Notes under the pieces: model-generated | What the model was told of the DNA's origin: nothing | Database searches by the model: none | The model's input: only the letters and a program-made list of their open reading frames with translations | Source: Benincasa hispida | Taxonomy: Eukaryota; Streptophyta; Magnoliopsida; Cucurbitales; Cucurbitaceae | Direction: 5' to 3' | Length of the DNA stretch: 64,000 nucleotides | Assembly (NCBI RefSeq): GCF_009727055.1 | Contig: NC_052351.1 | Location: 11,569,196 to 11,633,195, forward strand | Translations under genes and position numbers: made by a program | Part shown: in pieces, positions 60,715 to 64,000 of the stretch | How positions within the stretch are numbered: the stretch's first letter is position 1 | Layout: every line of letters starts with the position of its first letter

Positions 60715-62672
60715 GTTGAGGTTATTAAATCTCATAGGGTTCTATAGTTTGTAATTGTAAAGTACAAACATCTTATTTATTTAATAAAATATGTGATGTT
60801 TTATTTCATTTTGAGTTGCATTAACCACAAACCAATAAACTAAGTTCCAAGGTTATCTTGTAGCTTAAACATGTATGTAGAGACATACGGACGGATCATG
60901 TTTAAGTGATAACCTAAATGGTTTGTAGTAGATGGATAAGGTTGGATACCTTATCTTGGTGACACTACGAGTATGACCTGCATTGTAGATGTTACAATTA
61001 TTGTAAAGCGCTACAAATGATCTGATCCTAATCATTTATGAGGAGACATGTAAGCAGAGATATTCTATACAAAGGATTTTGTATAAGACCGGACCACGAA
61101 ATGTTTAGTCTCATTATTTAACGCAGTTCATAATAAAGACTTACATTTCACCAAGATGATCGTAGGTAACATGACCTGAATCCTGAGTGAGTTATGAACT
61201 CGTGCCTATGAAGGAAGTCCTTTGATTTGTATGGGTGAGAATGGCCAGATCGCCGACTCAACAAGCCTACCATTTTGGGGATTCGTCTAGTTGGGGTGTT
61301 GGGAACAAAGCTACACAAGAAGGAATTCACTCATTCCCCAACGTCGGGGTTATTAGATAAATTACTCCCTTAAGAACTGATTTCGGGGCTTGAACAATGT
61401 AGAGCCACACCCTCTCTTGACTCGAGAAAGGTTTGATCATAGTTGGATTATGATTTATTATTCATTAGAGGGATTAGTAGTACTTAAGGAGTTAGATATA
61501 ACTACAAGGTAAAATGGTAATTTTGGCCCAACTGTACTTACAAGCGATTTATGAAGGGTCATCGTACTATTGATTGGTTATATCTCACGGACACAAAAAT
61601 ATATTTGTAGTGCAAAGAGTGCAGCTGACGGTCTTTAGTTGAGTGTTCGTCAGTTAACAGATGGTGAATATTTTAATTAAAGAAGTTTAATTAATTGTTT
61701 ACGTACCATTCGAGCTTCAAGTTACAGGTCCATGAAGTCCCTTCGGTAGCTCAACAAGAATAAATGAGAATCATTTTTTGATTAATTTGAATTTTTCAAA
61801 TTAAATGAAGGAATTAATTATATATGATGTAATTAATTTATTTTTAATTATATATGATATAATTACTATAATGTATTTCATACATTATATTATTAAGTAT
61901 TTATGAGAGGAAATAAATATTTGAATATGATTCAAATATTAATTGTATGAATTAGATTCATATGATCAAATTTAATATAAATATGTTTTATATTAAAAGT
62001 CATTGATGAGAGAAAATTGAAACTATAAGTTATATTGTATTTGATACAATATAGAAACCATAGGTTATATGTTATATTTGATATAACATATAATTTAATC
62101 CATGTATGTATTATATAATAAAATAGTTATTATATGAATTTATATATTAATTGATTTATTAAAAATAAATAAATAAATAAATTTTTTAATAAAAAAAATC
62201 AAACTTGGGAGGGAGTTGTAACTCCCTCCACCTCTTTTCTCTCCTAAACATGAAAGTGGAAAGTTGTAGTTTGTTTTTCTTCCTCTTTCATCCAGGGAAT
62301 ACAGAGTAAAGTTGTTGAGATGACAAAAAGGTTTTGACATTTTTTATCCTTCCTCCTCCTCCTCTCTACTAAAAAAAATTAATTCCCTCACCAAAATAGC
62401 CAGAGCCTCACTCCTCCTGGATTCTCATCCAGAGAATACCGAGGTAGCCGTTCGTGGTGGTATTCATTATTCGAGGGAATCCATTGAAGACTGCTCTTCA
62501 AAAGTAAGAGCTCTTAACCCTTCTTCTTTCTCCTTTCTTTTTACAAGCATGTTGTATTATATTTGTTAAATGTGTACATTTATTTTGTTTATTGTAAAAT
62601 TTTACGTTTTGTAAAATTTGGAAAAATTGGGATGATCTGCTTCTGCTCAAGGACCCTTAATTGGTTCCTTCA
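60715..62672 (+). mobile_element. LTR-J, solo copia-type LTR (S1), plus orientation
   Basis: A 1,958-bp LTR starting TGTTGAGGTTATTAAATC at 60,715 and ending TTGGTTCCTTCA at 62,672. Flanking CACAT (60,710-60,714) and CACAA (62,673-62,677) fit a duplication with one change. The S1 core is seen in plus sense (60,880-61,760). It separates copia-3 protease from pre-integrase. ORFs at 61,148-61,330 and 62,140-62,340 are chance. Confidence 0.85.
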
Positions 62673-63060
62673 CACACAATTGTTCAACGGAGGGAAAATT
62701 AAAGGTCAGGTTTGGAACACATTAAGTATTAGAAAGTTGTAATAAAGGAGTGTTAACGAAGCCAACATGTGATATGGTCATATAATTACCATCAGCAGCA
62801 TAAATAGGAGGAAGAGATTTGGCGAGAGTGGGTGTAGTCAGAAGAGAGCAATCGAAAGTCATATGGTTACAACAAATGGAATCAAGGAGCCACCGATTAC
62901 CTGAGGAAACCGCAAGAGCGAAGGAATTGGATGAAATTACATGTTTAAGCAAATCGTGTAAGTCAGTCATTTGAAAGGTAGACGAAAAAGATTCAGGTTT
63001 AGCAGAGGAGGCAGCAGCCGCAGTAGAGGCAGAGCCAGATTTAACATGTTTGGATTCTGA
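62673..63060 (-). pseudogene. Copia-3 protease region
   Basis: Minus-strand frame 62,970-62,722: RWLLDSICCNHMTFD corresponds to the copia protease DSG active-site region, but the Gly is Ile here. It is followed by YAADGNYMTISHVGFVNTP. The N-terminal linker is Ser/Ala rich (63,060-62,980). Confidence 0.8.
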
Positions 63061-63810
63061 AAAATATCCCAGAGGCCGGAGTGATTATGTGAGACAATTT
63101 TCCAGGACATGACCATACTTATAATAGTATCGACATTCAACTATCGGGCAGTCAGTAAATTCGTGCCCAGTGAGCTTACAACTTTTGTAGAAGAGAGCTC
63201 TAGAAGTGCTAGGAAAATGAGTGTTGGCAAGGACAATCTTAGATTGTTTGGAAGAAACGACGCCAAGGAATTTTTCTTTAAACAGGATTTCTTGTATTAT
63301 CAAGTCTAGTGATGGAAGGGGACTACGGTGTAGCAAAGCAACACGGATAAACTCGTATTCTGAACGAAGCCCCATAAGAATCTTAATAAGACAGGGATGA
63401 TCAACGCTGATTTAAGATTGATCAAACTGTGTTCAATTTGGTTGGAGTGTGGCCAAATAGTCATTAACAGATTGACTAGTCTTTTGAGTAAAACTAACAA
63501 GAGTGTTGTGCAATTGATAATAATGAGCTAAGTTAACAGACTGAAAACGTATAGCCAGAAAATCCCACAAACTCTTGGCATCATCAAAGACATCAAACTG
63601 AATATGGAAGGCATGTATAAAAGTATTCCCGAGCCAAGTGATGATATGATGGTTTTTACTATCCCAATCCAACCTGACCAATTGAGGATTATCACCGATG
63701 ACAATACACCATAACTTTCACCCAATTAAAAAACTCTTCATTTGATGGGCCTACGTAAGATAATTTGTTCCATCAAGAATAGTACTAATTGGATGAAAGA
63801 CATGATCTTT
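63061..63810 (-). pseudogene. Copia-3 gag pseudogene
   Basis: Minus-strand text from about 63,800 (a GTNYL-like string near 63,760) through frame 63,681-63,433 (WLGNTFIHAFHIQFDVFDDA, AIRFQSVNLAHYYQLHNTLV) and frame 63,375-63,085 (RSEYEFIRVALLHRSPLPSL, two zinc-knuckle relics). The second knuckle reads CRYYYKYGHVLENC, with Tyr in place of the second Cys. Overlapping minus-strand frames reflect frameshifts. Gag of the Retrotran_gag/UBN2-like plant copia type. Confidence 0.85.
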
Positions 63811-64000
63811 CTTTATATGGCTTGAATCAGCTAAGTGGCTTGGTGACTCGGCTCAGCTGGATCTTTGCAGCTCAGCTAAGTCGGTGCGCAACAGATTGGC
63901 TCAGTGACTCGGACAAGATCGACTCGGCTTGTCTTCTCGGCTCAATCGATTGGATTTGGCTCATTTAGGCTCGTTGAGCAGGGATCTACGCCTGGGTCGC
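63811..64000 (-). other. GC-richer tail, probable copia-3 leader
   Basis: This lies upstream of copia-3 gag on the minus strand. It has loosely repeated GGCTCAG and GACTCGG words (63,834-63,940). No ORF or known motif; the window ends before a PBS or LTR. Confidence 0.4.

Overview
The window is repeat-dominated nuclear DNA of a flowering plant, most likely a eudicot. The evidence is AT-rich DNA, plant Ty1-copia and Ty3-gypsy (Athila-type) retrotransposons, and one seven-exon gene with GT-AG introns that encodes a plant PMP22-like peroxisomal membrane protein. The LTR families and short dispersed repeats look like those of Cucurbitaceae, but that is recollection and was not tested.

Left arm (1-16,432): mostly solo LTRs, each bounded by its own 5-bp target-site duplication (TSD), inserted into each other and into decayed copia coding DNA. 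LTR-C (1,219-3,189, TSD ATATA) lies in LTR-B (607-4,552, TSD ACTTA), which lies in LTR-A. LTR-E (5,069-7,022) splits the gag of a plus-strand copia remnant (about 4,750-8,795). LTR-F (11,169-13,061, TSD ATAGA) and LTR-H (14,463-15,784, TSD AATCT, inside LTR-G) follow.

Central nest (16,433 to about 44,971): an old minus-strand copia (copia-2) holds a second minus-strand copia (copia-1, 18,746-42,059, TSD ATTAG). Copia-1's integrase region is split by a 3.1-kb gypsy-like solo LTR (23,083-36,445, TSD TAAAC). That LTR is itself split by a complete 10.2-kb Athila-like element (23,868-34,087, TSD GTTAT). The order of insertion therefore reads directly from the sequence. Every coding region in the nest carries stops or frameshifts.

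Gene island (about 44,972-53,866): low-copy AT-rich DNA with the only intact gene, PMP22-like (48,736-51,386, plus strand, 185 aa). Small dispersed repeats lie on both sides of it.

Right arm (53,867-64,000): a third minus-strand copia (copia-3) carries gag, protease, integrase, RT and RNase H remnants. It is cut by three LTR insertions: LTR-I in its 3' LTR, LTR-K between integrase and RT, and LTR-J between protease and integrase.

I found no CRISPR, operon or other novel gene system. No rRNA or tRNA gene was recognised. The most notable signals are the nested insertion history, a GATCG-TAG motif array shared by unrelated elements, and assembly-suspect spots at 31,925 and 43,450-43,511.
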